Assembly: GCA_021821195.1 (NCBI GenBank)
Contig: JAKACT010000005.1
Coordinates: 62,001 to 126,000, forward strand
Direction of reading: 5' to 3'
DNA from: Pseudomonadota bacterium
GTDB lineage: Bacteria > Pseudomonadota > Gammaproteobacteria > Xanthomonadales > Xanthomonadaceae
DNA length: 64,000 nucleotides
In this document: positions 1 through 7,238 of the stretch, piece after piece
How the letters are laid out: the number at the start of each line of letters is the position of its first letter
How positions within the stretch are numbered: position 1 is the first letter of the stretch
Position numbers and translations under genes: made by a program
Notes under the pieces: model-generated
What the model was told of the DNA's origin: nothing
Seen by the model: the letters and a program-made list of their open reading frames with translations, nothing else
The model's database searches: none

Positions 1-429
1 AGCACCAAATCCGCCACTTGCAGCTCTTCCGAGCCCACCTGGCGGCGGTCGCGGCGGATCAGCGCGTGCAGCCGCGCTTCCAGCTCGCGGATCGCGAACG
101 GCTTGGTCAGGTAATCGTCGGCCCCGGACGAAAGCCCGGTGAGCTTGTCGTCTAGGGTATCGCGCGCGGTCAGCATCAGGATCGGCGTGGCCTTGCGCGC
201 CTCGCTGCGCAATCGCTTGCACACCTCGATGCCGTCCAGCCTGGGCAGCATCAGGTCCAGCACGATCGCGTCATAGACGTTTTCCGACGCCAGCCGATAG
301 CCGTCCAGGCCATCGGCCGCATAGTCGATCTCGAAGCCACGGCTTTCGAGGTACTCACCCACCATCTCGGAGATGTTGCGGTTGTCCTCGACGATGAGCA
401 CCAGACCGGCCTGTTCCTGTTCGCGCATG
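1..429 (-). CDS. Response regulator, OmpR family (partial)
   Basis: This is the N-terminal 143 residues of a two-component response regulator; the C-terminus lies beyond the window edge. The receiver domain is clear: acidic residues in LIVEDN (about 11-16), the phospho-acceptor Asp58 in IVLDLMLPRLDG, the conserved Thr in LMLTARD, and Lys in the YLTKPF motif near residue 109. The linker after the receiver (RLHALIRRD) is typical of OmpR/PhoB proteins, so a winged-helix DNA-binding domain is expected downstream. The start is the ATG read leftwards from 429. A sensor kinase partner would be expected to the left and is not visible. Confidence 0.9.
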
Positions 430-531
430 CGCACCCCCTGCCTTCAATTCGCTGGACAAACGATGCCCACCACCCGGTCGAAGCCGCGTGAAGGCGTAAT
501 CTGCGCGCTCCCGCACCCACTGCCACCCCGC

Positions 532-873
532 ATGCCCTACGCCCGCCTGCTGCCGCCGTTCCTGCTGGTGCTGTCCAACGTGTTCATGACCTTCGCCTGG
601 TATGGACACCTGAAATACCGGGATACCGCCCTGCCCAAGGTCATCCTGGCCAGCTGGGGGATCGCGTTCTTCGAATACCTGCTGATGGTGCCAGCCAATC
701 GCCTTGGCAGCACGGCCTACAGCGCGCCGCAGCTCAAGGGCATGCAGGAAGTCATCACCCTGCTGGTCTTCGCCGGGTTTTCCGCTTGGTATTTGGGCCA
801 GCCCTTGAAATGGAACCACTGGGCCGGGTTCGCGCTGATCGTGGCGGCGGCGTGGCTGATTTTCCTTGAGTGA
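532..873 (+). CDS. DMT-superfamily small membrane protein, DUF486 family
   Basis: A 113-residue, very hydrophobic protein with about four membrane segments, matching the DUF486 family of short transporter-like proteins related to the drug/metabolite transporter fold. Substrate and physiological role are not known for the family. The ATG at 532 (MPYARLLPPFLL) gives the usual family length; the frame is open further upstream, but that extension is polar and Ser/Pro-rich and reads like non-coding sequence. It ends just before a REP-like intergenic palindrome and faces the DUF962 gene convergently. Confidence 0.85.
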   Translation: MPYARLLPPFLLVLSNVFMTFAWYGHLKYRDTALPKVILASWGIAFFEYLLMVPANRLGSTAYSAPQLKGMQEVITLLVFAGFSAWYLGQPLKWNHWAGFALIVAAAWLIFLE

Positions 874-916
874 CCGCAGGCGCAGGGGGGTCCGTGTGAC
901 GGGTCCTGCGCGGGCA

Positions 917-1024
917 TCCGCGCGGCCGGCACCCGTCCGGGGACACGCCGTGAATACATCCATGTAGGCTCATCAGCGGCATCCTTGCCGCCGATGGTCC
1001 CCGGACGGGCACCGACCGCGCGGA
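917..1024. repeat. REP-like intergenic inverted repeat
   Basis: The gap between two convergent genes (874-1043) holds a large imperfect stem-loop. Arms at about 917-943 and 998-1024 match at 24 of 27 positions, with the shared core CCCGTCCGGGGA. The loop carries GTGAATACATCCATGTAGG, a sequence type that I recall as common in intergenic repeats of Xanthomonadaceae genomes. A shorter stem (GCGCAGG/CCTGCGC, 880-911) sits directly after the DUF486 stop and could act as its terminator. The element may terminate or protect both convergent transcripts. That it is repeated in the genome is an inference, because only one copy lies in this window. Confidence 0.55.
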
Positions 1025-1043
1025 CGCCTGCCAGATGGTGTCG

Positions 1044-1346
1044 CTAGAACGGAATGCGGCCGATCAGGATGTCCCGGTACATCACCCAGTCGCCAGCAAG
1101 GGAATAGAACGGGTGCTTGAAGGTGGCCGGCCGGTTCTTCTCGAAGAAGAAGTGGCCGATCCAGGCAAATGCGTAGCCTGACAGCAATGCCGCCAGCAGC
1201 CACCACGGGTTGCCGCCCTTCACCGCCAGCACGATGAAACCGATGGCGAAGCTGGTGCCGACGAAGTGCAGGCGCCGGCAGGTGCGGTTGCGATGCTCGC
1301 CCAGGTAGTACGGGTAGAACTCGCGGAAGCTCGAAAAGCCGGCCAT
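1044..1346 (-). CDS. DUF962 / Mpo1-like membrane protein
   Basis: A 100-residue integral membrane protein of the DUF962 family, which includes yeast Mpo1, an Fe2+-dependent dioxygenase of fatty acid alpha-oxidation. It has the family hallmarks: N-terminal FREFYPYYLGEHRN with a His, two hydrophobic hairpins, WIGHFFFEKNRPATF with a His near the second hairpin, and the closing GDWVMYRDI. The start at 1346 gives the normal family length; upstream ATGs add a low-complexity stretch. The conserved histidines needed for metal binding in Mpo1 appear to be present, but enzymatic activity in bacteria is inferred only from the fold. Confidence 0.85.
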   Translation of the reverse strand: MAGFSSFREFYPYYLGEHRNRTCRRLHFVGTSFAIGFIVLAVKGGNPWWLLAALLSGYAFAWIGHFFFEKNRPATFKHPFYSLAGDWVMYRDILIGRIPF

Positions 1347-1375
1347 CGTCCTCCATCCCCGCGGCATCCGCCGTC

Positions 1376-2200
1376 CTACGATTCCTTGCGCTCCGCCAGC
1401 TTGGCGCGCACCCAATAGCGATCCTGCACGTCCAGCGATTTCCCGGCAAGGCCGCCATCGGCTGCCGCCATCGCCTCCATCGCGCGGAAGCGGCGCTCGA
1501 ACTTGGCGTTGGCGCGGCGCAGCGCGCTGCCCACGTCGACCTTGGCGTGCCGCGCAAGGTTGGCACAGACGAACAGCACGTCGCCCAGTTCATCCTCCAA
1601 CCGGTCGTGCGCAGCGGCATCGCTGGGATCGGCGGCCACCGCATCGAACTCGGCGCGCACTTCGTCGATTTCCTCGCGCAGCTTGTCCAGGACTAGCGCT
1701 GGATCCGGCCAGTCGAAACCGACCTTGGCCGCCTTGTGCTGCAATTTCACCGCGCGCTGCCACTCCGGCAGGCCGCGCGCGATGCCGGCCAGCGCGGAGG
1801 CGTCGACCTCGCCTTTCGCGTCGCGCTCCGCGCGCTTGATCGCATCCCAGTTGCGCAGCACCGCGGCACTGTCGCCGACGGCCTCGGCGGTCCCTGCGGC
1901 AAACACATGCGGATGCCGGCGCACCATCTTGTCGCAGATCGCCGCCACCACGTCGCCGAACGCGAACGCACCGGCCTCCTCGGCCATCCGTGCATGGAAC
2001 ACCACCTGCAGCAGCAGGTCGCCCAGCTCGTCCCTGAGGTCGGCCATGTCGCCGCGATCGATGGCGTCGGCGACCTCGTAGGCTTCCTCGATGGTGTACG
2101 GGGCGATGGTCGCGAAGTCCTGCTGCAGGTCCCACGGGCAGCCGCCGTCCGGGTCGCGCAGCCTGGCCATGATGGCGAGCAGTCCAGCGATGTCGCTCAT
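1376..2200 (-). CDS. mazG: Nucleoside triphosphate pyrophosphohydrolase MazG
   Basis: Hydrolyses (d)NTPs to the monophosphate and pyrophosphate, and in E. coli also lowers ppGpp. 274 residues with two tandem MazG domains: an N-terminal one with RDPDGGCPWDLQQ, EEAYEVADAI and the metal-binding ELGDLLLQVVFHARM near residues 58-72, and a C-terminal one with EEIDEVRAEF and ELGDVLFVCANLARH. The ATG at 2200 overlaps the stop of the upstream cysQ (ATGA), so the two are probably translationally coupled. With cysQ and nudE it forms a compact nucleotide-housecleaning operon. Confidence 0.96.
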   Translation of the reverse strand: MSDIAGLLAIMARLRDPDGGCPWDLQQDFATIAPYTIEEAYEVADAIDRGDMADLRDELGDLLLQVVFHARMAEEAGAFAFGDVVAAICDKMVRRHPHVFAAGTAEAVGDSAAVLRNWDAIKRAERDAKGEVDASALAGIARGLPEWQRAVKLQHKAAKVGFDWPDPALVLDKLREEIDEVRAEFDAVAADPSDAAAHDRLEDELGDVLFVCANLARHAKVDVGSALRRANAKFERRFRAMEAMAAADGGLAGKSLDVQDRYWVRAKLAERKES

Positions 2201-2988
2201 GCCGGCAGCCGCGTGCGCAAGGCGACATCGCCCAGCGCGATGAAATCGCCGTTGAGCAGGGTGTCGCGCTGGTTGTAGCGGAACGGCCGCCCCTGCGCGT
2301 CGAGCACCGCACCGCCGGCAGCTTCCAAGATCGCCTGCCCGGCGGCGGTATCCCATTCGCTGGTCGGGCCGAATCGCGGGTAAAGGTCCATCCCGCCTTC
2401 GGCGATCTTGCAGAATTTCAGCGACGAACCGCAGCCGATGACCTCGCTGCCCGGCAGCGCATCCAGCAGCGCCTGCGTGCGCGCGTCGCGGTGCGAGCGG
2501 CTGGCGGCGATGCGCAGCGGCGCGGCGGCAGGAATGCGCGCGCGGATGGCGACATCGGCATCGCCGTCGCGACGGAACGCACCGTGTCCCGGCACGCCGT
2601 GCCAGAGCGCGCCGGTGACCGGCTGCTGGATCACGCCGAAGGTCGCGACGCCATCCTCGATCAGGGCGATGTTGACGGTGAACTCACCGTTGCGCTTGAT
2701 GAACTCGCGGGTGCCATCGAGCGGATCGACCAGCCAGAACCGCGTCCACTGCCGGCGCGTGGCGATGTCCGCGCCACTGGACTCCTCCGACAGCACCGGG
2801 ATGTCCGGCGTCAGTTCGGCCAACCCGGCGACGATGCAGCGATGGGCGGCCAGATCGGCCGCGGTCAGCGGGGAGCGGTCGTCCTTGTGTTGCACGGCGA
2901 ACTCGCTGTCGTAGACCGTCAGGATCGCGGCGGCGGCCTGCCGCGCGATGCGGATCACGCCATCGCGGAGTACGTCATTCGCCTGCAT
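2197..2988 (-). CDS. cysQ: 3'(2'),5'-bisphosphate nucleotidase CysQ
   Basis: Removes the 3'-phosphate from PAP and PAPS, preventing toxic PAP build-up during sulfate assimilation. 263 residues of the inositol-monophosphatase fold. The metal site is visible as LSEESS (about 70-75), VDPLDGTREF (about 86-95) and the closing SEWDTAAGQAI motif. The ATG at 2988 (MQANDVLRDG) matches the family length. It overlaps nudE by 14 bp upstream and mazG by 4 bp downstream, consistent with one operon. Confidence 0.95.
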   Translation of the reverse strand: MQANDVLRDGVIRIARQAAAAILTVYDSEFAVQHKDDRSPLTAADLAAHRCIVAGLAELTPDIPVLSEESSGADIATRRQWTRFWLVDPLDGTREFIKRNGEFTVNIALIEDGVATFGVIQQPVTGALWHGVPGHGAFRRDGDADVAIRARIPAAAPLRIAASRSHRDARTQALLDALPGSEVIGCGSSLKFCKIAEGGMDLYPRFGPTSEWDTAAGQAILEAAGGAVLDAQGRPFRYNQRDTLLNGDFIALGDVALRTRLPA

Positions 2989-3529
2989 GCTGCTGCAACC
3001 ATTCGCGAACCATGAACAGGGCCGCGATGCTGCGGCCTTCGGAAAAATCATCCTGCAGGATCAGCTGGCCGAGGTCCGCCAGCTTCCACGGCACCAACTC
3101 CAGCTCCTCCGGCTCGTCGCCGGGCAGGCGCTGCGGATACAGGTCGCGCGCGAGCACCACGTGGGTCTGGTGGCTCATGTAGGTCGGCGCCAGCGTCAGG
3201 CTGCGCAACACGCGCAGGTCGCGCGCCCCGTAGCCGGCTTCCTCCATCAGCTCGCGGTTGGCCGCCTCCAGCGGCGTCTCGCCGGCGTCGATGCGACCTT
3301 TCACCAGCCCCAGCTCGTAACGGTGCACGCCGGCCGCGTACTCGCGCACCAGCAGCACGGTGTCGGCATCCAGCATCGGCACCACCGCCACCGCGCCATG
3401 GCCGCGCCCGTGCAGGCGCTCGTACAGGCGGCGTTCGCCGTTGGAGAACTCCAGGTCGAGCCGCTCCATCCGGTACGGGCCGGCGTCATGCTCGGTGACG
3501 CGGTGGATGACCGGCAGGCGGCGGCTCAT
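2975..3529 (-). CDS. nudE: ADP-compounds Nudix hydrolase NudE
   Basis: Nudix hydrolase acting on ADP-ribose, NADH and Ap3A-type compounds in the cytoplasm. 184 residues; the full Nudix box GX5EX7REUXEEXGU is present as GRIDAGETPLEAANRELMEE followed by AGYG at about residues 78-101. The ATG at 3529 (MSRRLPVIHRVTE) is preferred over an upstream start that adds a basic, non-family stretch. First gene of the nudE-cysQ-mazG operon; its promoter must lie in the short gap shared with divergent bioA. Confidence 0.93.
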   Translation of the reverse strand: MSRRLPVIHRVTEHDAGPYRMERLDLEFSNGERRLYERLHGRGHGAVAVVPMLDADTVLLVREYAAGVHRYELGLVKGRIDAGETPLEAANRELMEEAGYGARDLRVLRSLTLAPTYMSHQTHVVLARDLYPQRLPGDEPEELELVPWKLADLGQLILQDDFSEGRSIAALFMVREWLQQHAGE

Positions 3530-3558
3530 GCGGCTGCCCCGGCGGCGATAATGGCGGA

Positions 3559-4959
3559 ATGGAAAGCGTTCACGATGGAACCATGATAGCCGCCGCGGAT
3601 GACTGGCGGGCACGCGACCTGGCCGTGCTCTGGCATCCCTGCACGCAGATGCGCGAGCACCCGCATGCCCTGCCGCTGTTTCCGGTGGAGCGCGGCGAGG
3701 GCGCGTGGCTGGTGGGGTTCGACGGCCGGCGCGTCCTAGACGGCGTCAGCAGCTGGTGGACCAACCTGCACGGCCACGCCGAACCCCGCATCGCCGCGGC
3801 AATCGGCCGGCAAGCGCACACGCTGGAACAGGTGATCCTGGCCGGCTGCTCGCACGCACCGGCGGTGGAACTGGCCGAACGCCTGCTGGCGGTCGCCCCG
3901 GGCCAGGCCGGGCGCGCGCCGCTGGCCAAGGTGTTCTACGCCGACAACGGCTCGGCGGGCGTGGAAGTGGCGCTGAAGATGGCCTTCCATTGGTTCCACA
4001 ACCGCGGCGTCGAGGGGCGCACCAAATTCGTGGCGCTGACCGGCAGCTACCACGGCGAGACGCTGGGCGCGCTGTCGGTGGGCGACATCCCACTGTACCG
4101 GCGGGTGTACGCGCCCTTGCTGCTGGAAACCCTGTTCGCGCCCTCGCCCGATGCCTTCGGTGCGCGCGACGAAGCCGAGGCCATCGCCTGCGCCGAGCGC
4201 GCCGCCGATGCGCTGTCCGACCTGCTGGACGCGCACGCCGGCGAGGTCTGCGCCCTGATCGTGGAGCCGCTGCTGCAGTGTGCAGGCGGCATGCGCATGC
4301 ACCACCCGCGCTACCTGCAGCGCGCGCGCGCGCTCTGCGATGCGCACGGCGTGTTCCTGGTCGCCGACGAGATCGCCACCGGCTTCGGCCGCACCGGCAG
4401 CCTGTTCGCCTGCGAGCAGGCAGGCATCCAGCCGGATCTTCTCTGCCTGTCGAAAGGACTGACCGGCGGCTTCCTGCCACTGTGCGCGGTGCTGGCCACG
4501 CAAGCCATTTACGACGGCTTCCTCGACGATTCGCGCGAGCGCGCCTTCCTGCATTCGCACAGTTACAGCGGCAATCCGCTGGCTTGCGCGGCGGCGCTGG
4601 CCTCGCTGGACATCCTCGAAGGCGACGACGTGCTGGCGCGCAACCGCGCCACCGCGGCGAAGATGGCCGCACTGAGCGCGCCGTTCCGGGCGCATCCGGC
4701 GGTGGCGGAAGTGCGCCAGACCGGGATGGTGGTGGCGATCGAACTGCATCCGGAAACCGGCAACGACGAGGACGGCCACGCGGTGGAGATTGCCGGCCGT
4801 CGCGGCCTGCGCATGTACCGCGCGGCGCTCGAGGCCGGCGTGCTGCTGCGCCCGCTGGGCGACGTGCTGTACTGGATGCCGCCCTACTGCATCGACGATG
4901 CGCAGCTGGAGCAGCTGGCGACGGCCACCCGCGCCGCGCTGGCGGAGGCATCGACGTGA
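3559..4959 (+). CDS. bioA: Adenosylmethionine-8-amino-7-oxononanoate aminotransferase
   Basis: Biotin biosynthesis: transfers the amino group of SAM to KAPA, giving DAPA, with PLP. 466 residues of the class III aminotransferase fold. Visible motifs include LWHPCTQM and GVSSWWTNLHGH at the N-terminus, SYHGETLGALSVGD, the PLP aspartate in FLVADEIATGFGRTG, and the PLP lysine in LCLSKGLTGG (Lys299). Two ATGs are possible, 3559 and 3583; the second (MIAAADDWRARD) has GGAA just upstream and gives a more usual length. No other bio genes are nearby. It is divergent from nudE. Confidence 0.96.
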   Translation: MESVHDGTMIAAADDWRARDLAVLWHPCTQMREHPHALPLFPVERGEGAWLVGFDGRRVLDGVSSWWTNLHGHAEPRIAAAIGRQAHTLEQVILAGCSHAPAVELAERLLAVAPGQAGRAPLAKVFYADNGSAGVEVALKMAFHWFHNRGVEGRTKFVALTGSYHGETLGALSVGDIPLYRRVYAPLLLETLFAPSPDAFGARDEAEAIACAERAADALSDLLDAHAGEVCALIVEPLLQCAGGMRMHHPRYLQRARALCDAHGVFLVADEIATGFGRTGSLFACEQAGIQPDLLCLSKGLTGGFLPLCAVLATQAIYDGFLDDSRERAFLHSHSYSGNPLACAAALASLDILEGDDVLARNRATAAKMAALSAPFRAHPAVAEVRQTGMVVAIELHPETGNDEDGHAVEIAGRRGLRMYRAALEAGVLLRPLGDVLYWMPPYCIDDAQLEQLATATRAALAEAST

Positions 4960-5011
4960 ATCCGACCCGCATTCCCACGCGCCGCCGGGCGCAATCCGCG
5001 AGGGCAAACCC

Positions 5012-5743
5012 ATGCGCCTGACCCGCAGCTTCGTCGCCCAGCCGTTGCCCGTCGGCAGCACCATCGCCCTGCCCGAGGACGCCGCTGCCCACCTGGTGCG
5101 GGTGCTGCGCCTGCAGGCGGGGGATCCCTGCGTGCTGTTCAACGGCGATGGCTTCGACCGCGACGCGCGCATCGCCTCGGTCGGCAAGCGCGAGGTGCTG
5201 GCGGACATCGTCGCCAGTCGTCCGGTCGACAACGAATCGCCGCTCGCCATCACCCTGCTGCAGGGCATCGCCCGCGGCGAGAAGATGGATCTGATCCTGC
5301 AGAAGGCGACCGAGCTGGGGGTCACCCGCATCCTGCCGGTGTCCAGCGAACGCAGCGAAGTGAAGCTGGACGCACAGCGCGCCGACAGGCGGGTGGCGCA
5401 CTGGCGCGAAGTGGTGGTGTCCGCCTGCGAACAGAGCGGCCGCGCCCGTGTTCCCGAGGTGGCCGCGCCGCAGCCGCTGGCGCAGGCGGCGGCGCAGCGC
5501 CAGGGGCGCGGCTTCATCCTCGATCCGTTTGCGCAGCAGGCGCTGTCGGCGCTGCAGGTCAGCGAACTGCGTGCCTGCACGCTGGCCATCGGCCCCGAAG
5601 GTGGCTGGTCACCGCGCGACCGCGAACAGCTGCTGGCGGCGGGATTCGAGGGACTGCGGCTGGGCCCGCGTATCCTGCGCACGGAAACCGCCGGCATCGC
5701 CGCGATTGCCGCGCTGCAGGCGCTGGCTGGGGATTTGGGCTGA
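5012..5743 (+). CDS. rsmE: 16S rRNA m3U1498 methyltransferase RsmE
   Basis: SAM-dependent methylation of U1498 in 16S rRNA of the 30S subunit. 243 residues with an N-terminal PUA-like part and a C-terminal SPOUT trefoil knot. The knot signature is clear: LAIGPEGGWSPRDREQ followed by LRLGPRILRTETA near the C-terminus, and the KMDLILQKATELGV motif in the middle. The ATG at 5012 (MRLTRSFVAQPL) matches family proteins. It follows bioA after about 50 bp and may be co-transcribed with it. Confidence 0.95.
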   Translation: MRLTRSFVAQPLPVGSTIALPEDAAAHLVRVLRLQAGDPCVLFNGDGFDRDARIASVGKREVLADIVASRPVDNESPLAITLLQGIARGEKMDLILQKATELGVTRILPVSSERSEVKLDAQRADRRVAHWREVVVSACEQSGRARVPEVAAPQPLAQAAAQRQGRGFILDPFAQQALSALQVSELRACTLAIGPEGGWSPRDREQLLAAGFEGLRLGPRILRTETAGIAAIAALQALAGDLG

Positions 5744-5779
5744 CGCTTCCCGGCCGCCGCTGCGGCCGGGCGCCGTCTC

Positions 5780-6250
5780 TCAGGCAGCTGCCGCCAGCGC
5801 GGCGTGCAGGTGCTGCTCCAGCGCGGCCAGGTCCGGCACCATCGCGTCGTTCTCGTTCAGGCGCACGCGTGCCAGCACGCCGGCGGGGAGTCCTTCGCCT
5901 TCCTCCTGCGTCGCCAGCGTCTCTTCGGTCACCGTCACCAGCCGCGGGAAGCCCTGCGTGAGCAGGGCGAAGTAGGGCCGCTTTGGATTGCCGCCCAGCG
6001 CCTTCAGCACGATCACCTTGCTGCCCAGGCCGCCCTGCTCGTCGGCAATGCCGGCGAAGCGTGCGAACGACACCAGCGGCAGCTGCCAGCCGCGCCAGCG
6101 GATCCTGCCCAGCAGCCAGTCCGGCGCGTCCTCCAGCGGTTCCGGTGCGGCGTAGGACAGCACCTCGGCGATGGTCGCGTTGGGGAGCAGCAGGCGTGCC
6201 TCGGCTACCTGGATGAGCACGCCGCGGATGATGTATGCGATGTCGGACAT
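5780..6250 (-). CDS. chpC: Chemosensory pili protein ChpC (CheW-like)
   Basis: A 156-residue CheW-fold protein, the last gene of the pil-chp operon. CheW domains couple receptors to the CheA-type kinase; ChpC is a second, accessory CheW-like protein in the Pseudomonas Chp system. Visible features are the N-terminal YIIRGVLIQVAEARLLLPNA, a LLGRIRWRGWQLPLVSF segment and a KRPYFALLTQGFPRLV segment typical of the CheW beta-barrels. The start at 6250 follows the chpB stop by 7 bp, and upstream starts would run into chpB. Identity rests on fold plus position in the cluster. Confidence 0.82.
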   Translation of the reverse strand: MSDIAYIIRGVLIQVAEARLLLPNATIAEVLSYAAPEPLEDAPDWLLGRIRWRGWQLPLVSFARFAGIADEQGGLGSKVIVLKALGGNPKRPYFALLTQGFPRLVTVTEETLATQEEGEGLPAGVLARVRLNENDAMVPDLAALEQHLHAALAAAA

Positions 6251-6257
6251 GGAAACC

Positions 6258-7238
6258 TCAGGCGGGCCAGCGTTGCAGCAGTTGACGGGAGATCCCGGCG
6301 AGGCTGTCCGCTTCGCCACCACGTGCCGCCAGCGCCTGGCTGGCGGCGGGATCGAAACAGTTTTCGGCGGCCTGCCCCAGCGCAAGGCCACCGGCCATGC
6401 GCATCGCCAGGGCGACGTCGACCAGTGCCGGCGGCGCGCCGCTGAGCAGCAGCATGGCGCTGTCGGCGGGGCGCAGCTTGGCGAAGCACGGCTCGCCGGC
6501 CGCCTCCACGAAATGCGGGCCGGCCGGCGCCTCGCCCACGTCGATGCCGTCCGGCATCACGTACACATGGCCGCGGCGCAGCGGTTCGCCGGCACAGGCA
6601 AGCACCACCGGCATCTGCGCAGCGCGCTGCATCTGCCGGACCAGGCGGTCGTACTGGCCGCCCTCGATGCGCTGCCGGAGCAGCAGCGCGCGCGGGAAAT
6701 CCCCGGGCAGCCCGCCCAGCAGCTGGCGCACCGCATCGGGGCCGCCGATACCGGCCGCCACCACCACCGCGCCGTCCGGCTGGGCCAGCGCCGAGCCCAC
6801 CGCCGCGGGTGGCAGCGGCTGCATCGCCGCCATTTCCATGGCCAGGTCCTGCATCTCCTGCTCGAAATCGCGACGCGGCGCGTTGCCAGCGGGCGGCGCC
6901 GGCAGCACGTCGCGGTGCCCCTGCAGCTTGGCCGCCAGGTGGCGCGCCCAGCGTGCCGCCTCCCAACCATCCCGGCGCGCCGCCACTTCGGCATCGTCGA
7001 ACAGCACCAGCAACGCTGGGTCGGCCAGCACGGCGTCGAACTTCTCCAACGCGGCCTCGGCCACCGGGTCCAGCACCACCAGCACGGCATCCGGCGCGGC
7101 GGCGCGGACTTGCGCCTCGTCGCCGGTCGCCGGATCCAGCACCGCCGCCAGCGCCGCGCCGGCCTGCCGCAGCGCCGCCTCGGTGCGGTCGCGCGCGGCG
7201 CCCGCGCGCGCCAGCACCAGCACGCGGTGCCTGTTCAT
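6258..7238 (-). CDS. chpB: ChpB, CheB-type methylesterase homologue, catalytic residues missing
   Basis: A 326-residue protein in the place of chpB, overlapping chpA by 4 bp (ATGA). ChpB normally demethylates the receptor PilJ. The N-terminal 1-110 looks like a degenerate receiver without an aspartate pocket; the CheB-like domain covers about 155-300. At the CheB signature G-A-S-T-G-G the sequence reads AAGIGG, so the catalytic Ser is Gly163. The segment that should hold the catalytic His reads [10 protein letters not shown]. The late Asp of the triad (in a DDG-like motif) is not found. The fold seems kept while esterase activity is probably lost, so a structural or regulatory role in the Chp array is more likely. 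The call depends on synteny and residual similarity. Confidence 0.75.
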   Translation of the reverse strand: MNRHRVLVLARAGAARDRTEAALRQAGAALAAVLDPATGDEAQVRAAAPDAVLVVLDPVAEAALEKFDAVLADPALLVLFDDAEVAARRDGWEAARWARHLAAKLQGHRDVLPAPPAGNAPRRDFEQEMQDLAMEMAAMQPLPPAAVGSALAQPDGAVVVAAGIGGPDAVRQLLGGLPGDFPRALLLRQRIEGGQYDRLVRQMQRAAQMPVVLACAGEPLRRGHVYVMPDGIDVGEAPAGPHFVEAAGEPCFAKLRPADSAMLLLSGAPPALVDVALAMRMAGGLALGQAAENCFDPAASQALAARGGEADSLAGISRQLLQRWPA

